The translations under genes were made by a program, and so were the position numbers. From positions 372,001-436,000 of the forward strand of contig NZ_CCEJ010000003.1 of the NCBI RefSeq assembly GCF_000750955.1: a DNA stretch of 64,000 nt. The letters are read 5' to 3'. The notes under the pieces were generated by a model that was given only the letters and a program-made list of their open reading frames with translations, was not told where the DNA came from and did not search any database. This stretch comes from Criblamydia sequanensis CRIB-18 (GTDB lineage: Bacteria; Chlamydiota; Chlamydiia; Chlamydiales; Criblamydiaceae). Below, in pieces: positions 52,069-61,140 of the stretch (positions are counted from its first letter, which is position 1; the number at the start of each line of letters is the position of its first letter).

Positions 52069-53826
52069 CGTTTTTTTTAAAGTTTCCGCTTCTTCTTTAG
52101 CTTCTTTAAGGCTTGAAGGAACATCTTGGCTTACCGGTCTTTGTATCATTAGATAGGTTTTAAGCTTTGGCTCAGTTCCTGAGGGCCTAATGAAAATTTT
52201 TGAGCCGCCCTCTAAAATAATTTCCATCATGGAAGTTTTTGGTAAGGTTAAATCCTCTTTTCTGTTGTCTTTGCTTATAACACGCACTCTTTTTTCATAA
52301 TCTGCAACGGAAACGACAGATCTTCCTCCTAATTCTTCCGGTGGGGCCTCTTCTAATTTTTTTAGGATAGAGGTGATTTTAGAAGAGCCTTCCTTGCCTT
52401 CTTCAAACTCCAGGGTATAAGGAACTTCTAAAAAGACGCCATATTCCCTGTAAATTTGCATCAAGCCATCTTCAAGGGTAAGCCCCTGAAGCTTAAATTT
52501 TAAAGCGGCTTCAGAGAGCAAAGCCGAAGCTAAAACGGCATCCTTGTCGCGAGAAAATGTCCCTCTAAGATAACCGTAGGATTCTTCAGCCCCAAAGATG
52601 AACTCCAACCCGCTTTTATCTTCTTCAAATTCCCTGATTTTTTCAGCAACATATTTAAAGCCGGGCAAGACATCTATACAAAGGACGTCATAGGCGCTTG
52701 CAATTTTCCGAAAAAGTTCGGTTGTCACAATGCTTTTGATAACGACCCCCTTTAGGGGCATTGTTTTCTCTTTTTTCATTTGGCTTAAAATATGCTCAAG
52801 CAAAAGACAAGCGATCGCATTACCTGAAAAAAGAATTTCCTCATCCTTTTTATTTAAAATCACAAGTCCCACTCTATCGGCGTCAGGGTCTGTAGCTAAA
52901 AACAAATCGGCTTTTTCTTGTTTTAAAAGCTCGACGCCCAAAGCGAGAGCCTCTTTATCTTCAGGATTTGGAGATTTTACCGTCGGAAAAGAACCGTCGG
53001 GGCGGCATTGATTCGGGACTAAAGAAACCTTCTCAAAACCCCACCGATGTAATAAAGGAGGGGTTAAAGTGGATCCTGTTCCATGAAGGCTTGAATAAAT
53101 AATATGAAGCTGATTTCCAAATAAATGGTTCTCAGCTTTCATGCCTTGAAGAGTTGAGACCTTCATTAAGTACTCTTCATCCAATTCCTTGCCAACAAAA
53201 GTGATGAGGGGGTTATTTAAATCTTCAACCGCTTTCGCCTCCGACGGGTCATCCATTTCATTAAGAAGCTCCATGATGGCAAGGTCATTAGGCGGCAATA
53301 CTTGGCCCCCGTCTTCCCAGTAGACCTTGAAGCCGTTATATTCCTTTGGATTATGGGAGGCGGTTATCATAACGCCTGCTTGGCAATGTAAATAGCGGAC
53401 CCCGAACGAAACAAAAGGAGTCGGACTTAAATGCTCAAGAATAAGAGCGTGAATGCCCTCTGCAGCTAAAGTTTTAGCGGCTTCTTCTGCAAAATATCTT
53501 GAAGAGTGACGGCTGTCATAGCCTATCAAGACCTTGAGTTCTTGTTTTTCTGAAAATACTTCTTTAAGATGTATGGCAAGAGCTTTTGTCGCCATACGAA
53601 TGGTGTATCTATTCATCCGATTGCTGCCGGGACCCATAAGACCCCTCATGCCGCCTGTGCCAAAAGCTAATTTCTTATAAAAAGCATTGGTGCCAGATTC
53701 CGGATTTTTTTGAATAAGAGTTATGATTTCTTCTTTAGTTTTTTCATCAATCGATGAGTTTAGCCAGTCTTTAATATTCTTTTGAGTAGCTTTATCAAAA
53801 TTTTTCAAATCAGGGAGCGTTTTCAT
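52045..53826 (-). CDS. phosphoglucomutase/phosphomannomutase family enzyme
   Basis: 593 aa, PGM2-type length. Active-site serine loop TASHNPKEYNGFKVYWEDGG, metal loop DPDADRVG, sugar-binding GAEESYGY, and phosphate-binding RPSGTEPK near the C-terminus. Isomerises sugar 1- and 6-phosphates (glucose or pentose forms) to supply nucleotide sugars such as galE's substrate. The start overlaps mrp by four bases. Exact substrate is not readable. Confidence 0.93.
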   Translation of the reverse strand: MKTLPDLKNFDKATQKNIKDWLNSSIDEKTKEEIITLIQKNPESGTNAFYKKLAFGTGGMRGLMGPGSNRMNRYTIRMATKALAIHLKEVFSEKQELKVLIGYDSRHSSRYFAEEAAKTLAAEGIHALILEHLSPTPFVSFGVRYLHCQAGVMITASHNPKEYNGFKVYWEDGGQVLPPNDLAIMELLNEMDDPSEAKAVEDLNNPLITFVGKELDEEYLMKVSTLQGMKAENHLFGNQLHIIYSSLHGTGSTLTPPLLHRWGFEKVSLVPNQCRPDGSFPTVKSPNPEDKEALALGVELLKQEKADLFLATDPDADRVGLVILNKKDEEILFSGNAIACLLLEHILSQMKKEKTMPLKGVVIKSIVTTELFRKIASAYDVLCIDVLPGFKYVAEKIREFEEDKSGLEFIFGAEESYGYLRGTFSRDKDAVLASALLSEAALKFKLQGLTLEDGLMQIYREYGVFLEVPYTLEFEEGKEGSSKITSILKKLEEAPPEELGGRSVVSVADYEKRVRVISKDNRKEDLTLPKTSMMEIILEGGSKIFIRPSGTEPKLKTYLMIQRPVSQDVPSSLKEAKEEAETLKKTLAAFFEV

Positions 53827-54614
53827 GCTAAATTATGTTGGCTGACAGTTTGTAATAGTCGTTTTGCAAGTTCGTGGAAGATTTTACTCTCTTCTCTAAG
53901 ATTCCCTTTGACGGCAACAGGACAGCCTTCTTCCGCTCCTATTCCAATTAAAGGGTGAAGAGGGATAGAAGCTAAGATCTCAGTGTCAAATCGATAAGCC
54001 AAATCTTTCGCTCCGCCTTCGCCGAATAGATGGTACACAATATCGCTGCCCGGGGCTTTAAAGCCAGACATATTTTCTACAATTCCAAGGAGTGGGATAG
54101 AGAGCTCATAAAAACAGCCGATGGCTTTAGCGGCATCTAAGGTTGCTACTTCCTGAGGGGTGGTAACAATTAAGGCGCCGCTAATTTCAAGGATTTTGGA
54201 AAGAGAAATAGGGACATCGCCGGTTCCAGGCGGCAAATCCACAATAAAGATATCAAGGGGACCCCATTCTATATCATGAACTAATTTTTCAAGAGCGCCG
54301 CTCATCATGGGGCCGCGCCAGAGGACAGTTCGAGATTCTTCTATAAAAAAGCCAAGAGAGGCTGATTTAATGCCAAATTTATAAAAAGGCATAAGAGCTT
54401 CTTTCCCATTTGGCAAAACTTCTTTTCTTGGAACAAGCCTTCTTAACCCAAGCATGATTGGAAGCGAGGGTCCATAAAGATCGGCATCCAGCAAACCGAC
54501 TTCAAGACCTATTGAGGCTAGAGCGACGGCTAAATTTACAGCCACAGTTGATTTACCGACCCCGCCTTTTCCTGAGCCCACTAGAATCGTTAAAGGAGCG
54601 AGTTTCTTTTTCAA
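53823..54614 (-). CDS. mrp: Mrp/ApbC Fe-S cluster carrier ATPase
   Basis: 263 aa. Deviant Walker A GSGKGGVGKST at 12-22, Walker B LLDADLYGPS, and the DLPPGTGDVP segment. Lacks the N-terminal DUF59 domain of E. coli Mrp, and I see no CxxC near the C-terminus (the equivalent region has ENMSGFKAPG with no cysteine), so cluster carriage is less certain. Sits in the run sulP to pgm and is coupled to pgm by a four-base overlap. Confidence 0.88.
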   Translation of the reverse strand: MKKKLAPLTILVGSGKGGVGKSTVAVNLAVALASIGLEVGLLDADLYGPSLPIMLGLRRLVPRKEVLPNGKEALMPFYKFGIKSASLGFFIEESRTVLWRGPMMSGALEKLVHDIEWGPLDIFIVDLPPGTGDVPISLSKILEISGALIVTTPQEVATLDAAKAIGCFYELSIPLLGIVENMSGFKAPGSDIVYHLFGEGGAKDLAYRFDTEILASIPLHPLIGIGAEEGCPVAVKGNLREESKIFHELAKRLLQTVSQHNLA

Positions 54615-54679
54615 AGTTTCAATCCCACGCTAATTTTTTGCCAGTTTGAAAAAAAGACAAGAGAATTGCAAGTGTAGAT

Positions 54680-55099
54680 TTATAAATTCTTCTGAATCTC
54701 TTCAAAAGAAATTAAAGGAGCCTCTTCATTGATGCCTTCGCAAAAGTTTTTAGCCTCCTCCCAATTTTCTTTGGAAGCTAAAATATGATTCCAAAAAGGG
54801 TAGGTTGTGCATTGTCTTGGCTTAATGGAATAGATAGAACATTGGTTATCAACAAGCAAAATGCAGTCATAGTTTTCTTTTTCCTTTAAGGAAAGCCTTC
54901 CATCTATTCGATGGGTGTATTTCTCTAGGAATTCGTTTTCACTCAGATGGAGATACTTAGAGATTCTCTCGACATCTTGTTTGCTTAGCCAAACAGCCCC
55001 AGGCGATCCCCCGCAGCACTTTCCACACCCTGTACATTTAAAACGCAGTCCCTTGTGATACCAAGGATTGTCATCCATGACTTTTAATGAATTACTCAT
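54680..55099 (-). CDS. YkgJ-type cysteine-cluster protein
   Basis: 139 aa. Cysteines in the YkgJ order: FKCTGCGKCCGG near the N-terminus, then CILLVDNQCSIYSIKPRQC. The family (CxxCxxCC plus later Cys) is thought to bind zinc or Fe-S; function is unknown, possibly modification-related. Its ATG overlaps the stop of an upstream 39-aa membrane peptide by eight bases. Confidence 0.85.
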   Translation of the reverse strand: MSNSLKVMDDNPWYHKGLRFKCTGCGKCCGGSPGAVWLSKQDVERISKYLHLSENEFLEKYTHRIDGRLSLKEKENYDCILLVDNQCSIYSIKPRQCTTYPFWNHILASKENWEEAKNFCEGINEEAPLISFEEIQKNL

Positions 55100-55211
55100 C
55101 GTTTTCCTTTAACATCTGCCTTATCCCTGCGACCACAAAGAGAATGAGAAAAATTGTAGTGAATACACCGACAACCGCGGCTTCAATAAATAAATTTCCC
55201 AAGAAAGGCAT
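55092..55211 (-). CDS. 39-aa single-helix membrane peptide
   Basis: A short frame missed by length cutoffs. ATG at 55211 follows AGGTAAGAA, a good Shine-Dalgarno, and it ends at 55092, overlapping the YkgJ start by eight bases. The product (MPFLGNLFIEAAVVGVFTTI then FLILFVVAGIRQMLKENDE) has a single hydrophobic helix over about residues 11-29 with a polar C-terminal tail. It sits 51 bp after the SulP stop, in the same direction. Could be an accessory subunit of the SulP transporter or an unrelated small protein. Confidence 0.65.
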   Translation of the reverse strand: MPFLGNLFIEAAVVGVFTTIFLILFVVAGIRQMLKENDE

Positions 55212-55262
55212 TTCTTACCTAAAAGTTAAAATTGATCTTTTACAGATTAACAGTTTTCTCCA

Positions 55263-56930
55263 TTAGAGTACAGCTTTAGCATAACGAACGGCTTCAACGA
55301 TATCTTTTTTGATATTGTCTTTACCGACTAAATCCGTGAGTCCAACTTTTTCAAAAAGCTCTGCCATTTTGGGGTCAATCCCAGAAAGAATGACTTGTGT
55401 TCCTTGCGCTTTTGACTCTTCTATTACAGACTTTAAAGTCTGTAGCCCTGAGGTATCTATATGTTTGACATAACGCATCCTCAAAATAAGGATTTTTGGA
55501 ATGTCGCCTATACGGGATAAAGCGGTTTTAAAAGTATCGCAGGCTGCAAAAAACAAAGGTCCATAGATTTCAAAAATATCAATCTCATCCGGAACATTTA
55601 ACTCTTTTATTAAGGCGATGTCCTTATCGTTGTCTTCATCTTTGAGACCCTGCTTTAAATCTTTAGCCCCGATTTCTTTAGCCATTTTGTTGATAAAGAT
55701 TAAGCTTGCCAAAATAACACCTGCTTCAATTGCCGTGACAAGATCGACAAATACAGTTAATGCAAACGTAATCAATAGAACAAGAGAGTCGGATGTTTTA
55801 GATTTAATAAGGTCGCGGAAGGTTCGCCATTCGCTCATGTTATAAGCTACAAAAATTAGAAGAGCGGCAAGTCCGGTCATCGGAATATATGAAATATAAC
55901 GACCAAAAACAAAAATAAGAATAGCTAAGGCAATCGCGTGAATAATACCCGCAAAAGGAGTGGCTCCGCCGGATTTGATGTTAGTTGCAGTTCTTGCAAT
56001 AGCGCCTGTTGCCGGAAGCCCTTGAAAAAGGGCGGAGCCAAGGTTTGCGATCCCTTGGGAAATAAGCTCCATATCCGATCTATGTCTTCTGCCTGTCATA
56101 CCGTCTCCAACAGAGGCTGATAAAAGAGACTCGATACCTGCAAGAAGAGCTATGGCAATGGCCGGACCGATTAAGGTTTCAAGATCGCAAAAAGCGATTG
56201 TTGGAAGAGTCGGCATCGGAAATTCAGGTTTAATCTCACCAAAACGCTGCCCGATCGTTTCAACCGGAAGATTAAAAAAATAACTTAATAGCGTGGCGCC
56301 TAAAATAGCGACTAAAGGCCCCGGGATAACTTTTGTTATTCTTGGCCAGTAAATGATAACACCAAGGGTCAGAAAGCCTAATAGTAGAGCGTAACTATTA
56401 AAGCTTGCCATATTTTTAAAATAATACACCCATTTCTGAAAACATTCTGCCGGAAGAGGCTCTTTAGAGCCAAGACCTAGAAAATCGTAAATTTGCGAGG
56501 AAAAAATGATGACCGCAATCCCGCTTGTAAACCCGACAATGACAGGGTAGGGGATAAAGCGCATCGCATTGCCGAATCTAAAAAAACCCATTCCGAGAAG
56601 GATAAGACCTGCAAACAAGGTCGCCGTCACAAGCCCCTGATAACCATGGGTTGTGATGATGCTTTGAATTAAGACAACAAATGCCCCTGTCGGGCCTGTA
56701 ATCTGGTACCTAGACCCCGAAAAAAGAGACCCTAAAGTTCCGGCGACAATAGCTGTAACAATCCCTTGTTCGGGTCTTGCCCCGCTTGCTATGGCAAAAG
56801 CAATCGACATAGGAAGCGCTAATACAGCAACAATTAAACCTGCAAAGAAGTCTTTAAAAAAAAGATTTAAATTGTAGCCTTCTTTTAAAACGGTGACGGT
56901 TTTTGGAATAAAAGTGTTCGAAAATGTCAT
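55263..56930 (-). CDS. SulP-family anion transporter with STAS domain
   Basis: 555 aa. About 12 membrane helices (LPMSIAFAIASGARPEQGIV and SRYQITGPTGAFVVLI are the signature segments), followed by a cytoplasmic STAS domain (about 430-550) with the HIDTSGLQTLKSVIEESK phosphate/GTP-binding-like motif. Family members move sulfate, bicarbonate or dicarboxylates; the ion is not readable. First gene of a minus-strand run through the 39-aa peptide and YkgJ gene. Confidence 0.93.
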   Translation of the reverse strand: MTFSNTFIPKTVTVLKEGYNLNLFFKDFFAGLIVAVLALPMSIAFAIASGARPEQGIVTAIVAGTLGSLFSGSRYQITGPTGAFVVLIQSIITTHGYQGLVTATLFAGLILLGMGFFRFGNAMRFIPYPVIVGFTSGIAVIIFSSQIYDFLGLGSKEPLPAECFQKWVYYFKNMASFNSYALLLGFLTLGVIIYWPRITKVIPGPLVAILGATLLSYFFNLPVETIGQRFGEIKPEFPMPTLPTIAFCDLETLIGPAIAIALLAGIESLLSASVGDGMTGRRHRSDMELISQGIANLGSALFQGLPATGAIARTATNIKSGGATPFAGIIHAIALAILIFVFGRYISYIPMTGLAALLIFVAYNMSEWRTFRDLIKSKTSDSLVLLITFALTVFVDLVTAIEAGVILASLIFINKMAKEIGAKDLKQGLKDEDNDKDIALIKELNVPDEIDIFEIYGPLFFAACDTFKTALSRIGDIPKILILRMRYVKHIDTSGLQTLKSVIEESKAQGTQVILSGIDPKMAELFEKVGLTDLVGKDNIKKDIVEAVRYAKAVL

Positions 56931-57119
56931 ACCTCTAGCCCCGTCTAATTTTCATTCTTGGAATCAAATATACAAACTAAGTCCCACTTAAATTGCAATA
57001 AACAAATAAATATGTTATTTTTTTCAAGTTGTTCAAAGTCAGAATTACATATTTTCAAGACTTCGAGCTTTTAAAATAGCAGAATTTTTTGCTTAAACAA
57101 AAAGGAAGGTGTATTCACC

Positions 57120-58499
57120 ATGCAAAAACAACGCGAACATTGGGGTTCCCACTTAGGATTTTTACTTGCAGCTGCAGGCTCAGCAATTGGGCTTGGGACG
57201 CTATGGAAATTTCCTTATGTGACGGGACAGTATGGGGGCGGACTTTTTGTTTTAATCTACATATTCTCTATTTTCTTTATCGGTATTCCAGTCTTCATCG
57301 GCGAGTTGATTTTAGGCAGACGCGCCCAAAGGGGAGCTGTCGGAACTTTTGAAGCTTTGGGTGGTGGCCATGCGTGGAAGATTGCGGGCTGGATGGGGGT
57401 TGCTGCATCCTTCCTAATTATGTCTTATTATAGTGTTATCGCAGGCTGGGGGCTTAATTATGTGCTGATGTCTCTTAATCAGTTTTACGAAAACAAAAGC
57501 GCTGCAGATATTGAATCTATTTTTAATACCCTAGCATCATCCGCTGACATCACTATTTTTTGGCACTTTGCTTTTACTGCATTAACGGTTGCGGTAGTTT
57601 ATCCAGGCGTTAGGCATGGGGTTGAGTACTGGAGCAAAAGAATGACGATCGGCCTTCTTGTTCTTTTGATCTGCCTTTCAGCCTATAGTTTTACTTTGGA
57701 TGGGTTTTCAGAAGCGATCAAATTTGTTTTCTATCCTGATGCACAACGTTTTAATGTCAGCGGCGCCCTTGAAGCTTTGGGCCTTTCTTTCTTTACCTTA
57801 AGTCTTGGCCAGGGGATTATGCTAACTTACGGCAGCTATATGAAAAGAAATGAAGATATCCCTTCGACAAGCGGTATTATCGGTGTGATGATCACTTTTG
57901 TGTCTATCCTTGCTGCCGTCATGATCTTTCCGATTATCTTTACTTTTGGCGCAACGCCGCAAGGGGGACCGGGCCTTGTCTTTAAAACCCTGCCGCTTCT
58001 TTTTTCCAAGTTGCCGGGAGCCTTAATTATTTCGACAAGCTTTTTTGTACTCTTTGTTTTTACAGCGCTCACTTCCTCTGTCGCTCTTGTTGAAGTGGTT
58101 ACTGCAAACTTTATGGATCTTCTTGGTTGGTCAAGAAAGAAAGCTGTTTTGTTTGTTGGCGCAGCCTCATTTATTGTTGGAATACCAAGCGCGCTTTCCG
58201 ATACCAACACACTTTTCGCTAACTGGCAGCTGATTTACGGAAAAAACTTTTTTCTAACGATCGATGGCCTTGTATCGACTTGGCTATTGCCGATTGGAGG
58301 GCTATTAATTGCTATCTACGCCGGCTGGATTTTAGACCCTGCCGACAGCCGTGAAGAGTTTGAGAAGGGTACTAAATTTCCCTGGCTTTATAGACCTTGG
58401 CTTTTCTTTATCCGGTGGGTCTGTCCTTTCGGGATTGCATTAATCCTGCTCCAAAAAAGCGGGCTGATTAATATCGATGCGCTTCTAAATTCTCAATAA
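57120..58499 (+). CDS. sodium:neurotransmitter symporter (SLC6/NSS-type)
   Basis: 459 aa, 11-12 helices. WGSHLGFLLAAAGSAIGLGT at 7-26 is the helix-1 unwound sodium/substrate site (LeuT pattern), and YSVIAGWGLNYV matches helix 3. Likely imports an amino acid with sodium, in keeping with an intracellular lifestyle. AAGGAAGG lies upstream of the ATG. Ends directly at a strong terminator and is followed by the F-box array on the same strand. Confidence 0.93.
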   Translation: MQKQREHWGSHLGFLLAAAGSAIGLGTLWKFPYVTGQYGGGLFVLIYIFSIFFIGIPVFIGELILGRRAQRGAVGTFEALGGGHAWKIAGWMGVAASFLIMSYYSVIAGWGLNYVLMSLNQFYENKSAADIESIFNTLASSADITIFWHFAFTALTVAVVYPGVRHGVEYWSKRMTIGLLVLLICLSAYSFTLDGFSEAIKFVFYPDAQRFNVSGALEALGLSFFTLSLGQGIMLTYGSYMKRNEDIPSTSGIIGVMITFVSILAAVMIFPIIFTFGATPQGGPGLVFKTLPLLFSKLPGALIISTSFFVLFVFTALTSSVALVEVVTANFMDLLGWSRKKAVLFVGAASFIVGIPSALSDTNTLFANWQLIYGKNFFLTIDGLVSTWLLPIGGLLIAIYAGWILDPADSREEFEKGTKFPWLYRPWLFFIRWVCPFGIALILLQKSGLINIDALLNSQ

Positions 58500-58501
58500 T
58501 C

Positions 58502-58536
58502 AAATGGGCCCGCTCAATAAGCGGGCCCATTTTTTA
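58502..58536 (+). terminator. rho-independent terminator
   Basis: ATGGGCCCGC (58504-58513) pairs perfectly with GCGGGCCCAT (58521-58530) around a 7-nt loop TCAATAA, followed by a T-run (58530-58535). It begins two bases after the symporter stop codon. Confidence 0.93.
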
Positions 58537-58562
58537 TCCGCAATCCTTTTAAAATAGGTTTT

Positions 58563-59783
58563 ATGCAAGCTGCTTCAAAATCTTTTCCGGATTATCCGCC
58601 CTTAATCCCGAGCATAAATTCCAAAGGGGAAAACACTTCTAAATCCAATATTAATTTCTTTGACTATCTTCCGGAAGAGCTTGTGATAGTGATGGCTCAA
58701 TATTTAGATACCAGAGCTATCGGAAACTTCAGGCTCGCCTGCAAAAAATTTAATGTCATCGCAAAGGACGCAAGCTTAATTCCAATTTTTTTCAAGAAAA
58801 GGTTTCCTATCCTCTCCGGATTTTATACCCAAAAAGAAATGACAGAAGAACTTTATCAGAAAGCCATTTCGATTGAAAAAAATATCCATAACCCTGAGTT
58901 CCGGCCCGAAACGACAGTTTTTAAGAAGAATATTGCGTTTGGAGGGATAGGATCTTTGGCTTTTAGTGAAGGGCTTCTTTATAGTCGTCACCCCTCTTAT
59001 CCGGATAAAGATATCGTGGTTTGGGACTTGAATGGAACACAGCTAGATCAGTTCAAATCCAAATGTCGTACTGAATCCATGGGCATTACCAAAAATTATA
59101 TTTTTAGTCCGCTACCTTCTATGAAAGCTCTTCAAAGAATCAACAAAAGCGATAAAAAAAGTATCGAATGGGAATATCCGGAAGGCGATTTTTGGTGTAT
59201 CAGAGTTTTTGATGAATTGCTCTATGCAAAATCCTCAAGTGGCATCATGGAAATCGATTCTGAATCTGGGCTTAAACGAGAATATTTAGGAAAGGCTTTT
59301 TCACCTTTTTTTGCAGATCAAAGTCAGGTTCTTGGGAGTGGCAGCTCTTATATTATTTCCTGGGATAGAGAGACTCAAAAAATTAAAGAAGAATTTCCTT
59401 TTGATAACCGGTTCCCGAATCATAAAACGTGTTTTACTTTCCATGCTTATCCCGATGATAATAGATGTATTTTTGGAGAATCCGGAGGGAAATTAATAAT
59501 CTATGATTTGAGACAAAGACAGATGATCTCAACTGAGGCCCTTCATCAAACCGTAATTACCGGAATGGTATTTTTTAATAATGAAGTCGTCACAGCAGCA
59601 TACGATCAAAATTGCAAAATTTGGGATGTTAGATGTTTAACTTCTTTAAATAATGATCTCAGCCCCATCCGATCTTTCAAAATTGGCTTTCCTATCAAGT
59701 CCTTGTGTTCTCAAGGCAGTAGTCTCTTTATTGGGAGTCATAACATCTATAAATATGATTTTTCGAAAGAAGAACCCAATTAA
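58563..59783 (+). CDS. F-box/WD40 protein 1
   Basis: 406 aa. F-box at about 31-72 (INFFDYLPEELVIVMAQYL, then FRLACKKFNVIAKD), a spacer with RFPILSGFYTQKEMT, then a propeller-like region with WD-type strands: IVVWDLNG, IISWDRETQ, LIIYDLRQ, and CKIWDVR. These are four or more partial WD40 blades. F-box plus WD40 is the eukaryotic Fbxw layout: F-box binds Skp1, propeller binds substrate. No signal peptide, so a type III secreted effector is likely but unproven. First of four tandem paralogues. Confidence 0.85.
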   Translation: MQAASKSFPDYPPLIPSINSKGENTSKSNINFFDYLPEELVIVMAQYLDTRAIGNFRLACKKFNVIAKDASLIPIFFKKRFPILSGFYTQKEMTEELYQKAISIEKNIHNPEFRPETTVFKKNIAFGGIGSLAFSEGLLYSRHPSYPDKDIVVWDLNGTQLDQFKSKCRTESMGITKNYIFSPLPSMKALQRINKSDKKSIEWEYPEGDFWCIRVFDELLYAKSSSGIMEIDSESGLKREYLGKAFSPFFADQSQVLGSGSSYIISWDRETQKIKEEFPFDNRFPNHKTCFTFHAYPDDNRCIFGESGGKLIIYDLRQRQMISTEALHQTVITGMVFFNNEVVTAAYDQNCKIWDVRCLTSLNNDLSPIRSFKIGFPIKSLCSQGSSLFIGSHNIYKYDFSKEEPN

Positions 59784-59845
59784 AGGTCGATCAGTTGCAA
59801 ATCAAGGGAAAAACTAGCTAGTCTCTTATAGAAAAAGGATTTTTT

Positions 59846-61078
59846 ATGCAATTAACTCGCTGCAATTCTAACCTAAAAGTAGTTTCAACTTTAAAGCCGG
59901 AAGAAACTGACATTGAAGTTTCGCGGATTAATTTCTTTGATTTTCTTCCGGAAGAGCTTTTTCTTTTATTAGCCGGGTATTTAGAACTCAGAACGCTCGG
60001 GGATTTTAGGCTTGTTTGCAGAAAATTTAATGTTATCGGAAGCGATGCAAGCCTTATTCAAGCTTTATTTAAAGCAAGGTTTCCTATCCTCTCCGGTTTT
60101 TATACCCAAAAAGAAATGACAAAAGAGCTTTATAGAAAAGCCTTTTCGCTTGAAAAAAATATCCATAACTCTGACTTCCGACCCGAAAAGACAGTTTTTC
60201 AGACTATTGCTTTTGGGGGGATACGTTCTTTGGCATTAAGTGAAGGGGTTCTTTACAGTAAACACTTTTCTTTTCCGGATAAGGATATTTTGGCTTGGGA
60301 CTTGAATGGAACTCAGTTAAATCGGTTTAAAACCAAATGTACTTCCGGATGGATGGGCATCACCAAAAATTATATTTTTACTCCTTTACCAAATAATAGA
60401 CCTTGCTATAACGCTCTTCGGCGAATCCGTAAAAGCGATAAAGAAAGTATCGAATGGGAATTTCCGGAAGCCGGATTTTGGGGTTTTAAAGCTATTGATG
60501 AGTCAATTTTTATAGGTTCTCGCTTAGGATTTTTTGAAATCGATGCTGAATCGGGACTTAAGAGGGAATATTTAGGAGATTCTGCAGAACCATTTTTTGC
60601 AGATCGAAATCAGGTTCTTGGGACTAACCGCTCTTCTATTATTTCATGGGATAGGGAAACTCAAGAAATTAAAGAAGTGTCACCTATTGATACGCATGGC
60701 TCTGATGATAATTTGAATTGGGATTTTAGTGTTCATGCGTATCACGATGACACTGGACGGATATTTTTGGCCGGGGATCGCTCTGGTTTGATAAGTTATG
60801 ATTTGAGACAAAGAAGGATGATTTCAATGACATCTATTCATAAAGCCCGGGTTTCCGGAATTGTATTTTATAACAACGAAATTATCACTGCAGGCTTGGA
60901 TTCAATTTTTAAAATTTGGGATGTTAGAGGTTTAACTTCTTTAAATAATGATCCCAACCCCATCCGATCTTTCAAAATTGGCTTTCCTATCAATACCTTG
61001 TGTTCTGAAGGCAGTAGCCTCTTTATTGGGACTCGTACCATTTATAAATATGACTTTTCGAAAGAAGAACCTAATTAA
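59846..61078 (+). CDS. F-box/WD40 protein 2
   Basis: 410 aa. F-box at about 28-70 (INFFDFLPEELFLLLAGYL, then FRLVCRKFNVIGSD), RFPILSGFYTQKEMT again, then WD-type strands ILAWDLNG, IISWDRETQ, LISYDLRQ and FKIWDVRG. Closest to protein 1 by shared spacer and by the ending SFKIGFPI...YKYDFSKEEPN. The 62-nt leader before its ATG is nearly copied before gene 3. The propeller faces differ between copies, which could change the bound host protein. Confidence 0.85.
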   Translation: MQLTRCNSNLKVVSTLKPEETDIEVSRINFFDFLPEELFLLLAGYLELRTLGDFRLVCRKFNVIGSDASLIQALFKARFPILSGFYTQKEMTKELYRKAFSLEKNIHNSDFRPEKTVFQTIAFGGIRSLALSEGVLYSKHFSFPDKDILAWDLNGTQLNRFKTKCTSGWMGITKNYIFTPLPNNRPCYNALRRIRKSDKESIEWEFPEAGFWGFKAIDESIFIGSRLGFFEIDAESGLKREYLGDSAEPFFADRNQVLGTNRSSIISWDRETQEIKEVSPIDTHGSDDNLNWDFSVHAYHDDTGRIFLAGDRSGLISYDLRQRRMISMTSIHKARVSGIVFYNNEIITAGLDSIFKIWDVRGLTSLNNDPNPIRSFKIGFPINTLCSEGSSLFIGTRTIYKYDFSKEEPN

Positions 61079-61140
61079 AGATTCGATAAGTTGGTAATTT
61101 AGAAAAAACTAAGCTAGTCTCTATAGAAAAAGGATTTTTT

